The position numbers were made by a program, and so were the translations under genes. Below, piece by piece: positions 12,486 to 23,214 of a stretch of 62,264 nt of DNA. Position 1 is the first letter of the stretch, and the number at the start of each line of letters is the position of its first letter. Where the stretch lies: contig NW_019091374.1 of NCBI RefSeq assembly GCF_001949145.1, forward strand, positions 459,235 to 521,498. Reading direction: 5' to 3'. Under the pieces are notes generated by a model. That model saw only the letters and a program-made list of their open reading frames with translations, did not search any database and was not told the DNA's origin. This DNA is from Acanthaster planci. Taxonomy: Eukaryota > Echinodermata > Asteroidea > Valvatida > Acanthasteridae.

Positions 12486-12872
12486 GTAGTAGTGAATGCA
12501 AAAACAGTGTCAACATTGAAGAGAGAGAGGAATTCTCATTGAAAGAAGGAAATGACAGGACATTTGAAGTCACAGAAACCATGCCTAGTTTGTCAAACTG
12601 TATAGCTTACATACATGTTGAAATCATTTTTTCTAAATCTATTGTGTCAATGTGAAAGAAGGTATACCATGTAAGTTAAGTGTGTGTGAATATGTCTGCT
12701 GCTTTCGACAACTCGAATTTATGCCTTTGTTCGCTTATTACCACATATTACGCATGCTCGTCTAAACAAATAACACCATCACAGGTAAGCACGAAGAAGA
12801 AATCAAACATGCTGTAAACTTTCTTGTCAAATGTTACATCAGTTTTAGATGGTGCCTGCAATCTACACTTAC

Positions 12873-12984
12873 CATTGTGCACGCTGGGACCAGTACCAAC
12901 GATAGCATCGCTAAACTTTCTGGCAGTCAAATTCTGCCTTCGTTTTTTGTTGAGCTCCACGAGGGCTCTGTGTTTTTCATTCAT
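12873..12984 (-). CDS. Possible first coding exon of an unidentified minus-strand gene
   Basis: From ATG (complement of 12982-12984), 37 codons run to a good donor (GTAAGT, complement of 12867-12872). The peptide begins MNEKHRALVELNKKRRQNLT and continues ARKFSDAIVGTG: basic, helical, with natural-looking codons. It would lie upstream of, and in the same orientation as, LACTB2. I could not find its second exon and do not recognise the protein. The opposite strand is also open, so this is a weak call. Confidence 0.3.
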
Positions 12985-13659
12985 ACATGTAGTCTTTAAA
13001 TTTTATTTTTCACCAGGGTATTTTAACCTCGTGCATGACCGGTCACCTACATTGTATTCAGAGGAATATCCACAAAGTGTTAAAACTTCTATACATGTAT
13101 CTGACAGCTACGTGTACATGTACCAGTACAGTATAAACACTTCACAACAAGTACTGTACATGTACATTGTACACGTACATAGCAACATGTTTAATGCGAT
13201 GACTATTGCACGGTTCCATCTACTCCTTTCGAAACCTCACACAGTGCTTTACACCATTAAAAGGGGGGTCATCGAGAATAGCCAGTGAAACAACTCGGAT
13301 TCATCCACATGTATCGGTATGTACAGTACATACGGTACACATGTATGTGTACATGTGTACATACGAGTAGCCTTTTGGTCAGGCTTCAAAGAATTGTGTA
13401 TCATGTGTCATCATGTACATGTACTTGTATGTACGTGCATAAGCAGAAGTTCTTATTAGTCACTTGGCTGTCACGCATACAGGCTACATGTACACTAGGT
13501 ACAGGTACACGTATATGTTGACTTGCCCATGAGCTCACCCGACGTAGTGAGTGAACTTTTAAACTACATGTAGATGATTGTCACTCGTAACAAAAGCTTA
13601 CAGCCAAGTGAATAAGAACAACTTACTTAATGTATACTGTACATGTATGTAGCTATAAA

Positions 13660-14030
13660 TACCATCATTGTTTCCAAACGGGGAAGTAAAACTTTTGTTG
13701 CTGCCATGAATTTTCTCAGACACAATTTCTCTGCAACTTTTCTGAGAAAGGGATTAATGCTTGCATATTGCTATACACATAAACAGCAGTGAATCAGCTA
13801 AGAAATGAAAATTCTGTCCAGCAAAATCTATATAAATGCAGGACTTTTTTGTGTACAAAGCCTGTGTACAAATAATGTAACACTGAGGCTTTCTTCCTGG
13901 GATGACATCACAGTGTTGCTCATGAATATGGAAATCTCATCAGCATAAAACCAAAAAGGCTCTTCGAAATAGTGAAACAAAACTTGAAAGTATAAGGTTA
14001 ACTGAGGATTTTGAAGGTTTGCATTTTAAA
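13660..14030. repeat. Dispersed repeat, copy A
   Basis: Shares long blocks in the same order and orientation with 22660-23170: GACACAATTT(C/T)TCTGCA, TCTGAGA(A/G)AGGGAT, CAGTGAATCAGC/CAATGAATCAGC, GATGACATCACAG, TTGCTCATGAATATGGAAA, CAGCATAAAACCAAAAAGGC and GAAATAGTGAAAC. There is no coding capacity. Probably an uncharacterised interspersed element; boundaries are approximate. Confidence 0.75.
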
Positions 14031-14046
14031 AACAAATTGATTGAAG

Positions 14047-14272
14047 TTACCTTTTAACCCTAACCCTGGCCCTAACCTTCCCCATTCACGCAAAGTTAAA
14101 CACCCATATGGGACTTTGTGCATGGAGGCTGTTGGACTTTGTTTTTCTGAGGTATGCCAAACCCAATGCAAAAGCCAGCTGTTATGGGCTTACCAGACCT
14201 ATCCCCACAGAATTAAACACTTTACTACTGTTTAATTCTGTGTGGTTGGGGAAGGTTAGGGTTAAAGGTTTT
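14047..14272. mobile_element. Inverted-repeat element with CCCTAA-type ends
   Basis: The left end reads CCTTTTAACCCTAACCCTGG, then CCCTAACCTTCCCC. The right end, on the other strand, reads AACCTTTAACCCTAACC then TTCCCC, giving inverted termini of about 30 nt. Near the right end is a 13-bp perfect hairpin (14206-14218 with 14230-14242, loop 11 nt). The CCCTAA strings are too short to be an interstitial telomere and are part of the terminal repeat. Confidence 0.6.
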
Positions 14273-15175
14273 CACAAGAAAAAAGTGATGATTTTTTTTA
14301 TTTTCTAATCACCACAACATACATGTACTGTACATGTGTTTAGCTACCTGCTACCAGTGTCATTTCTTTTGGGAATCAAACAATAAATCTACCAAACCAA
14401 TCTACCTCTTCCCAGTCCTCCTATAATAGAGCTTGATATTATGCTCACATGTCCAAGGGATTTTTGAAACAGTTGTTACCTTTGAACAAAGTAACCCTTA
14501 CACATACAGTAGCCCAAATCCACTGAAATCCCTCATTGCTGTACATAACATCCAGGGGATGAAATCTTGCAAACTTTTGATCATGTTTGATATTTGATAA
14601 AACCTTTTGTACTAAGCTTTGTGTAATGCAAGGGATGGCTGGACTGAATTTTTGCACTCCTGCAACTTGGTGATGAGGGTTAATGTTATCCTACCTTTAC
14701 ATATGTACACTGTACATTACCGGCATTTAACATACATGTACATGTACGTTCATTTACATGTAAATGTATGAAAAAAAAACTGACAGCAGAAGATTGCTTT
14801 GTGTTTATAAGGTGAACCGAGAGATTGTTCTGACAAGTTTCATCCAAATCTGATTCGGTCACCTGGCGATGTTCTCAAAATTAACTTGATTGGCATAAAA
14901 TTTGCTCTGTGATAATCTAGGACCATGAATTGTGTGCATAGTTGCGTAGTGCATACTGTTAGTGTAAGTTTTGCATTGTGAACATTGCTAGACATTTTCA
15001 AGTGCACTGTAAGCTTCTGTTCTCAACTTTTGCCTCCTTGAAATGAAGTTCTCCCTGACCTTTGATCCCAAATGCCCAGACTTCACCTTGAACAGCTCCC
15101 AAGGGGAAGCACCACAAACACGCCCTGAAATAATACACACTTTTGCCCGGTGAAATGGTGTCATCTTCCTCACAG

Positions 15176-15555
15176 ATCTTGGAGAGGTCAGCGTTCATCA
15201 TGTGACTTCACCACACCCTGGACTGGGGTTGTTTCAAGCCAGTGATATCACTGTTGTCTCTGTACAAGTTTGCAACTTGCCAATCAAGTATCCTTGCCCA
15301 AGTTGTGTTCTGGATGATCTCATTCGCCCATGTGTTCATGTACTTCTTGACCAACCAGTCATGACAGAGGTAAGAATTCATTTGCCTCCCCTCCCCCTTC
15401 TCCATGGTCTCCTCCCCCCTCCCTGCCTCCTGTCTCCCCTCCCCTCCCCGATATGTATGAGTCCTGTACGGTTAAGTTTGTTTATTTTACAGTTTTGGGA
15501 AATTTGGCTTGCCCTGGGACCTCAAGCAATTTGTCAACATGCGATTCCACTGTAA
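15176..15555 (+). CDS. Last two exons of an unidentified protein-coding gene
   Basis: Exon 15176-15369 has a strong acceptor (TCTTCCTCACAG) and a perfect donor (GAG|GTAAGA). It is open only in the frame that leaves phase 0 at its end (64 codons, with SDITVVSVQVCNLPIKYPC and CVHVLLDQPVMTE). It joins exon 15493-15555 (acceptor TTTGTTTATTTTACAG), which continues FWEIWLALGPQAICQHAIPL and stops with TAA. AATAAA hexamers follow at about 15843 and 15869. The opposite strand has long frames here, but they carry an in-frame stop and lack comparable splice sites. The protein was not recognised; a beta-rich, possibly OB-like end is only a guess. Upstream exons are not established. Confidence 0.55.
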
Positions 15556-16600
15556 CCTTTCTGGCAGGACACTGCCATATGATGCTCCTTGAAACACAAT
15601 TATTATATCTGAAGGCAGGCTCTGGATGCAAAAAACCAACGTTTGGTTTCATTTTTTTTGGGCTACCAATTCGTGAATAGTTAAGCTTTTTCTCCCTAAA
15701 GGCACTCTGAATTTGCACAGGTTTCAGAAAGCATGCTTTCACAGCCCAACTTGTGTACCGTATGAAAATAAGATGAATCCAAATGTTCTACTTGTTAATT
15801 GAGAAACTGGAATTCCATATAAAAATGTCCCACTATGAATGAAATAAAAACAAGGGTGAGATTAGAGGAAAATAAAGTATCCAGGAAATAATCATCAGAG
15901 GTTTTAATCACTTTAAAGTTTGGATCACTTTGACATGTTTGAACTGCATGCACGTGTGTGAAAATGAAGGGGAAAACCAGCTCTTGTATTATATTGTGTT
16001 ACGGGTAAACTTTTATTCGCTAATTGAAAATAACAGCAACAACAAAGAAACAGGTACCAGTACATACATGTACTGTACATGTATCCTTACACAGCTATAC
16101 TTGTTGGGTATTTCCTTTGTTCTCGTGTACAAAACTCCCACACAACACGCAAAAAATTTCAAATCACTCCAATTTAAACCAAATTCACTTTTCCTGGGTT
16201 GAAATTTTGACCATATGACCCTTGTATAAAAGACTTCAATTTGCGACGGATTTTTACCCATCAAAAATTTCCCCTTTTTGAGTTATTTCCAAATATCAGT
16301 TTCATGAAATTCTTGTGGATTTTGGTACCCCACAAGGTAAAAACTGGCCTTGTGGGTACTTCCCATTGTTCCAGTACCCCACAAGCCCCAAGTATAAGTG
16401 CACTTGCATGTAAGCAGAAATGAGATAGCATCAGTGTAGCATTTTCACCCTGTGGCGTACATTGCACCACAATTGAAATTGATCGATCTGCCTGATTGCC
16501 AGGTCTATCATTAATTAGCTTTGTGTCTGTCAGGATACAGTTTAATTCATTTATTCACTCGTAAAATAAAGTATCACTGGAAAGTGATGCTCAATCACAG
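15556..16600. other. 3' UTR and intergenic DNA
   Basis: The first ~330 nt are the likely 3' UTR of the gene ending at 15555. Beyond that no exon is supported. At 16325-16390 the string GTACCCCACAAG occurs twice, with an inverted near-copy CCTTGTGGGTAC between, forming a possible 12-bp hairpin. Confidence 0.4.
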
Positions 16601-16619
16601 TCACATTATAATGCAGCAC

Positions 16620-17440
16620 TTGTAGTCCTACTTGTGCATGTACAGTATGTACATGTATATCTGTACCATGCAATGTACAATGTACATGCAAATACTCGTA
16701 GGCATACATGGGTACATGTACATGTAGGTTAGACCATTCTTGCACTTGGGTTGCAGATGTATACATACATGTACATGTACATGTACGTACATGTTCATGG
16801 TAGTTGCACTGTGTGAATTTCACCAACCAGCTTCTTGATGGTGCCCTACATGTACCTCAAGGAAGGTGAAGTGTGATTTACTTTTCTATCTTATGTATGT
16901 ATTTTGGTTAAGGACTCACCTCAAGTCCTTGAGAGTTCATTGCACTTGTACATGTACTTGTACAAACATTACACAACATGTACCAGTATGTACATGTACA
17001 ATGTGCACATGTACTGTACATGGACAGGTACTTGTATCATCAGCAGTGTGGAGGCCTCTGTGAACAAAAGAGGTCCACATAATGCAAGTGGTGCAAACCT
17101 TGTGTGAATTGAGCCAAGTACACACAAGGTTAGCCCTTTTCTACCGGTAGTTCTGGAGGCATAAACAAAATATCTACAGTAGCTCAGACCAGTGTTCATG
17201 TTGATGTTGTATTTCAAGAATTTTTTTTTCTCTCATCTGGAGTTTTTTTATCGACAGTACATGTACAAAATATACGTGTACATGTTGTACAGTACACGAA
17301 AACAAAGGAATGCCCATGCACACTCTGTGTACATGTACATGTCGTACCTACGGTACTTCAGGTAGATACATGTACATACATGTACATGTACCAGTGCAGG
17401 TGTACATGTACATGTACCATCAGCAACATGTGTGCTACCC
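16620..17440. repeat. ACATGTAC-rich palindromic repeat cluster
   Basis: Dense, irregular runs of TACATGTACATGTA with interspersed TACCGGTA/ACCAGTA variants. Similar clusters lie at 18690-19450, 19710-20470, 21190-22480, 34350-34760, 36120-36330, 44050-45700, 49990-50120, 51470-51600 and 51840-52060. The strings equal their own reverse complement, so open frames in them give repetitive Met-Tyr, Cys-Thr or His-Val peptides on both strands; those are not genes. Confidence 0.85.
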
Positions 17441-17467
17441 TCCCCCCACCTTGTGTGTGCCCTCAAA

Positions 17468-17929
17468 GGTGTCAGGTCAACTCGCCCCCTGACCGACTCG
17501 CCCCTTACCGACTCGCCCCTTTCCAACTCGCCCCCTGGTAAACTCGCCCCCTGACCGACTCGCCTCTTACCAACNTCGCCTCCTGGCCGACTCGCCCCCT
17601 GGCCGACTCGCCCCCTGACCAAGTCGCCCCCTAGCCGACTCGCCCCTCGGAACGTCAAGCAAATATGGCTGGCCCAATCTATTAAAAAAAACCAAAAAAA
17701 CAATGGGTCTAACCAACGACGCGACACGAACGACTCACGGACGGTGATGGATATTTGCACATCACCACTAATCACTTACATGTATTTATTCAAACGCTTC
17801 CTACGTCCACTGTCTGATTAGGTTATTTGTACATCCAACATACCCTCAGGATCAACAACTTCGAACCCTCCGTCCCATTAATATTTGGGTACTTTGTGAC
17901 TGTATCTTCTTGAAGTGACCCGATATCCT

Positions 17930-17969
<40 letters not shown>

Positions 17970-18665
17970 TAGTGTTATTTTGCTAATTCACTCGACTGGG
18001 ACCTCACATATGCTGCGAAAATTGATTAAGGTTCTTGGATATACGCATTTTGTGTGATGTATAAAGTCATAGTGGTACATTGTACACTAATGTCAATTTT
18101 TAATGCCCCATTATCCTGTGAAGTTATCGGAACCTGAAAGTGTTTAGCGACCGTTACACCCTTTGTCATAAATCATGTCTCCTTAACACTTCCGTAGGTT
18201 TGCGTCGCCGGGCATTATGCCTAATATGTTCCATTTTTTTATCTGAAATAGTTCGCAAAGTTAATTAATATGGTAGGGTGTTGGTGTTGTGGCGCACGAA
18301 ATCCTATAGACAATTCACAGGAAACACTGCGCCATGGCCCATACACACGATAGTAAATTAGTTTTACCAATATAAAAAAAAAATATTGTTACCCCCAATT
18401 TCACACGAAGGGAATATCCACCAAGCTTTAAACAATCTCAACTTTGAGTGCCAGCTGCAAACCCCAGAACCTATTTTTAAGGGCAGCAATCACTGAGTCC
18501 ATCTCTGACTGATTGTATTTTTTTTAAATGGTGAATGGGCCAGCCATACGTGCTTGGCAAACTTAGGGGGCGAGTCGGTCAGGAAGCGAGTCGGTCAGGG
18601 GGCGAGTTGGTAAGGGGCGAGCTGGTAAGAGGCGAGTCGGCCAGGGGGCGAGTTGACCTACAATC
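17468..18665. mobile_element. Foldback-type transposon with minisatellite-filled inverted arms
   Basis: The left arm (17468-~17695) holds tandem copies of a 16-17-nt unit (GACTCGCCCCCTGACC and variants) and then TATGGCTGGCCCA (17664-17676) followed by an A-run. The right arm (~18506-18665) is the inverse: T-run, TGGGCCAGCCATA (18536-18548), then GGTCAGGGGGCGAGTC units. Both ends share AGGTCAACTCGCC. A perfect 8-bp direct repeat, ccctcaaa, flanks it (17460-17467 and 18666-18673). The ~800-nt centre has no transposase frame. This architecture is that of foldback elements; the 8-bp duplication also fits hAT. One ambiguous base (n) sits at 17575. Confidence 0.82.
17930..17968. repeat. (TTAG)n microsatellite
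   Basis: About nine uninterrupted GTTA/TTAG units within the centre of the foldback element. No other significance is apparent. Confidence 0.95.
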
Positions 18666-20586
18666 CCCTCAAATATGCCTAATAAATTGTGTAGTATACA
18701 TGTACATATCAACATGTACATGTAGTACATGTATACATACATGTACATGTTCTGGTACATGTACATTTGGGTATGTACATGTATACAGGTAGATATGTCC
18801 AGTACATGTATGTGTTTATGGAAGGCCTACCAGTGTACTCCTACATGTACATGTCAAACTTACATGTATGCATGGGTACCTGTACATGTGAATGTACATG
18901 TCAAACTTATGCATGGGTACCTGTACATGTACATACGTTGTACCGTACATGTAGTACATGTACTTAGCATACATGTACTTTGTGTGTACTTTGTACAGTG
19001 TGCTCATGTACATGTAGCATACATTGTGTACTACCGGTAGTTTCCATTTGAATGGAGACACGTGAGGTATGGTGCCTGTAGACATTCACCGCGTTCAGGG
19101 GACAAGTTCTTTTGTTAGGGAAATTGGAAGCGAGTTGCGGGGACATTTTTGAGTCTCTACAACATTTCCGGTCCCCACAAAATACCGGTAGTTGAAACAT
19201 CGAATGTACACTGTACATGTACAGATACATGTACATGTATGTATGTCCCCACAACTACAGTACATTGTCTGGTGCTGGAGTTACATGTGCAACTACATGT
19301 ACACATGTGCAGTACCTACAGTTGTATGTACATGTATACATGTACATGTATGTGTATCCAGTGAATGATAGTATGTATCCATAAGCATAATGTGTACATG
19401 TACACAGTGTATGTGTGCACTCCAGTTCACTGATTTCTTATCACTGAAAATAACAGCATATTATAGGTACCGGTACATGTATATAAAATTTATAAGCAGA
19501 CTGGTCAGTTTTCAAAGCATCTTAATATGAAGGTCACATGAAAGGATATCACAAAAACTGTACTGGCAAANNNNNNNNNNNNNNNNNNNNNNNNNGGGGG
19601 CGAGTCGGTCAGGAGGCGAGTTGGTAAGGGGCGAGCTGGTAAGAGGCGAGTCGGCCAGGGGGCGAGTTGACCTAAAATCCCCTCAAATATGCCTAATAAA
19701 TTGTGTAGTATACATGTACATGTCAACATGTACATGTAGTACATGTATACATACATGTACATGTTCTGGTACATGTACATTTGGGTATGTACATGTATAC
19801 AGGTAGATATGTCCAGTACATGTATGTGTTTATGGAAGGCCTACCAGTGTACTCCTACATGTACATGTACATGTCAAACTTACATGCATGGATACCTGTA
19901 CATGTGCATGTACATGTCAAACTTATGCATGGGTACCTGTACATGTACATGTACATACGTTGTACCGTACATGTAGTACATGTACTTAGCATACATGTAC
20001 TTTGTGTGTACTTTGTACAGTGTGCTCATGTACATGTAGCATACATTGTGTACTACCGGTAGTTTCCATTTGAATGGAGACACGTGAGGTATGGTGCCTG
20101 TAGACATTTACCGCGTTCAGGGGACAAGTTCTTTTGTTAGGGAAATTGGAAGCGAGTTGCGGGGATATTTTTGAGTCCCTACAACATTTCCGGTCCCCAC
20201 AAAATACCGGTAGTTGAAACATCGAATGTACACTGTACATGTACAGATACATGTACATGTATGTCCCCACAACTACAGTACATTGTCTGGTGCTGGAGTT
20301 ACATGTGCAACTACACATGTGCAGTACCTACAGTTGTATGTACATGTATACATGTACATGTACATGTATGTGTATCCAGTGAATGATAGTATGTATCCAT
20401 AAGCATAATGTGTACATGTACACAGTGTATGTGTGCACTCCAGTTCACTGATTTCTTATCACTGAAAATAACAGCATATTATAGGTACCGGTACATGTAT
20501 ATGAAATTTATAAGCAAACTGGTCAGTTTTCAAAGCATCTTAATATGAAGGTCACATGAAAGGATATCACAAAAACTGTACTGGCC
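18567..20586. repeat. Direct ~1-kb duplication around a 25-N gap (probable assembly artefact)
   Basis: 18567-19570 and 19596-20586 are near-identical in the same orientation and are separated only by the N-run at 19571-19595. They differ in the copy number of the right-arm minisatellite, in the number of ACATGT units and in scattered point changes. Both copies start inside the right arm of the foldback transposon, and the first ends abruptly at the gap, as when two allelic contig ends that overlap are placed side by side. Confidence 0.85.
19571..19595. other. Assembly gap (25 N)
   Basis: Fixed-length run of 25 unknown bases between the two copies of the ~1-kb duplication. The size is likely a placeholder. 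Confidence 0.99.
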
Positions 20587-22160
20587 AATTGGTGCACTAC
20601 AGAATCACTAGTAGTGGAAGCCACTTTTTGGAGGTCCATTAATGGGATGGGGCTTAATGGATCCACCTGTCAATGTCTGTGGCCTGATTGTCTTACATAT
20701 ACAACTGCCCCTCCCTCCTCCCACTTGGAAAATCATTCTGCCACCACTAGTTGGAATACATACACGGAAATATACATGTTGGCTTGAAAGTGACCTGGAC
20801 GCAGGACTTGACTTTGGCAAAATGAACTTGTGGCTGGAATTGGACTCGAGGATAAAATAACTTGCAACTCCACTTAATTATGGAAAAAACGGCTTGGTTA
20901 CGGTCACTGAGAGAAATTCGTGCATCAGGCCAGCCCACTAGGGAGTCTATATTTAATTGGATGGATGACACCAGTCTAGACCTCTCTCTCCTGCTTCTTA
21001 TCTTGCATATGATTTTTCTGTATCATGGACACGCAATCGTCACCGTGGCCATGTTGGCCAGGGTAATAGTATGCCAATACATGTACTTGAGCAGTTAAAA
21101 GTAAGCATGGTAAGTGTTAAGCCTATTTTATTTTCTGTTGGGTTGTGCAGTAAGAATCTTGACTTTAAATGGACTTGGCCTTGGCACATTTTGATGGTGC
21201 ACATGTATCCTTTTTTGTACATGTACACTGTACATACATGTACCGGTATGTACACGTACAGTGTTCATGTACATGTACATGTACCGGTAGGTTAGGATAC
21301 CTACATGTACATAAAGAAGCGTGACTTCTGCACAAGACAATAATTAAAGGCAGCAGATGGTGATTGGCTGTGTTGCCAAGGGTTAACGCACTATTAAGGT
21401 TATGCCAGGAAGCGTGTACATGTACAGATACACCGTCTTGCCATGCATGTGCCTATATCGGTATGGAGGAATGCGTTCTGTATCGTCATAATGGTTACAG
21501 CTGTGAGGACTGGAGCTTGCTAAAATGGTGAGTAATAGAGTGGTGTACAGTACATGCATCCGGTACAGCACCGATACATGTTCAGGCCTACATGTATTTG
21601 CATGGTGGTTGATAGAGTCAGTACATATACATGTACATTTACTGGTATTTATACATGTACATGTACCGTACATGTTCTTGTATCTACATGTAGCTGAGAA
21701 GCTGCTTTTTTTTTTAATGGAGAATGCGCTTGCTTTTGGTGGTTACTTTTTGCAAGAGCGATTTTGTTTACTGTTATTGCTAATATTCGATTGCTAACAA
21801 GTACATGTATCGGTATGTAAGTTTTAATCAGTCATTTTGACCACAGTCAACCATCATCATCATCGTGTGTGCAGATACATGTACATGTACATGTTGCGCC
21901 ACTCCTCGTGCATGGAAGCTGATTCGATGATTGATTTAGACTTACATGTACAGTATGTACATGTAGGCCTACTGGGTCTCCTTGAGTTCAGAAATCTTGA
22001 CTTGACAAATCTGGCAACTGTTTGTACACAGGCGAATCAGCTCATCTACCGTACATGTACAGAAACAGGTAGCAGCCAATCAAGTTGCTGGACTTAGTTT
22101 TTCATCATTCAGACAGGTCTCTGTTATAATGAACAAGTCTACAATGTACATGTACATGTA
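20587..22160. other. Gene-free repeat-rich stretch
   Basis: No exon supported on either strand. ACATGTAC-type strings are frequent from 21190 onward. The frames at 20608-20971 have no splice sites or recognisable protein features. Confidence 0.5.
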
Positions 22161-22380
22161 CAAGTCTGACTTCTTTGATTGGTGGAAATGTCAAGTCGGA
22201 CTACTTTGATTGGTGGAAATGTCAAGTCGGACTACTTTGATTGGTGGAAATGTCAAGTCGGACTACTTTGATTGGTGGAAATGTCAAGTCTGACTACGTA
22301 CTTTGATTGGTGGAAATGTCAAGTCTGACTACTTTGATTGGTGGAAATGTCAAGTTTGACTACTTTCCTTTTAGGAAATG
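22161..22380. repeat. 31-nt minisatellite, about 6.5 copies
   Basis: The unit contains CTTTGATTGGTGGAAATGT preceded by CAAGTC(G/T)GACTA. Copies start at 22161, 22192, 22223, 22254, 22285, 22320 and 22351 (partial). The copy at 22285 carries a 4-nt insertion (GTAC), and copies 2-4 are essentially identical, suggesting recent unequal exchange. Confidence 0.95.
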
Positions 22381-22659
22381 TCATGTCATATATGCAGTTA
22401 TGAATACATGTAACTACATGTACATGTGACTTTCGGAGGATCTGATTGGCTTGTCCATTGAGTCAGACTTACTGACTGGTGACACATGTTTCAGTACAGT
22501 CTTTGACATTGGTGTATCAAATGAAGTCATTTATGTATGAAGTTATGTATGTGAGTGGCCAAGCATGACGACTGGTACTGGAACTGTACGTTATGCGAAG
22601 GGATGGCTGACTGGGAAAGAGCAACGTATACAGTATGTATACATGTACATTAAAGTGTA

Positions 22660-23170
22660 GCTGCAACTAATTTTTCTTTGACACAATTTTTCTGCATCTT
22701 TGTACTTTTCGTCAATGTATGAAAACCCTTACACTCCTGTTTGGTTAAATGCGTCGAAAACTGCACACTTTTAAACAATCAAAATTATCCGTGTTTCCTC
22801 GGACAACTCAGGAAGCTGTTGCAGTGAGTCATCTAAGGAAGACGTTTTTTAGTGCACACAGGTATTTCTGTTCAAATTGTGTCCAGAATTTACTAACTGA
22901 AACATTTCTGAGAGAGGGATGATGGTTTATTATTCCTATGCTCATAAAAAACAATGAATCAGCAAAGAAGGGAAAACTTAGTCCAGGAAAATCTGCAAAA
23001 ACGCTGGACTTGTTTGTGCACTAACAAATGGGACATTGAGGCTTCTTCCTGAGATGACATCACAGTTTTGCTCATGAATATGGAAAATTCATTAGCATAA
23101 AAACCAAAAAGGCATTGAAAATACCCTTTGAAATAGTGAAACCAAAGTTAAAAATAAGGTTTACTGAGGC
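22660..23170. repeat. Dispersed repeat, copy B
   Basis: Second copy of the element at 13660-14030, same orientation, with an extra ~120 nt in its first half (22720-22900). The shared central blocks GATGACATCACAG and GCTCATGAATATGGAAA are intact. Confidence 0.75.
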
Positions 23171-23214
23171 ACAAAGGTGCATCTTACAGGTTTGTAATCA
23201 AAAACATTGATTGC

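Noticed and set aside
14047-14080. Interstitial telomere repeat (CCCTAA)
   Set aside because: Only two or three units, mirrored at the other end of an inverted-repeat element; explained as its terminal repeat.
14998-15405. Two minus-strand frames in the same register separated by one stop (readthrough or pseudogene?)
   Set aside because: The plus strand has a strong acceptor, a perfect donor and a matching terminal exon over the same DNA, so the minus frames are shadows.
18563-20402. Many Met-Tyr, Cys-Thr and His-Val rich frames on both strands
   Set aside because: Direct translation of palindromic ACATGTAC repeats; not genes.
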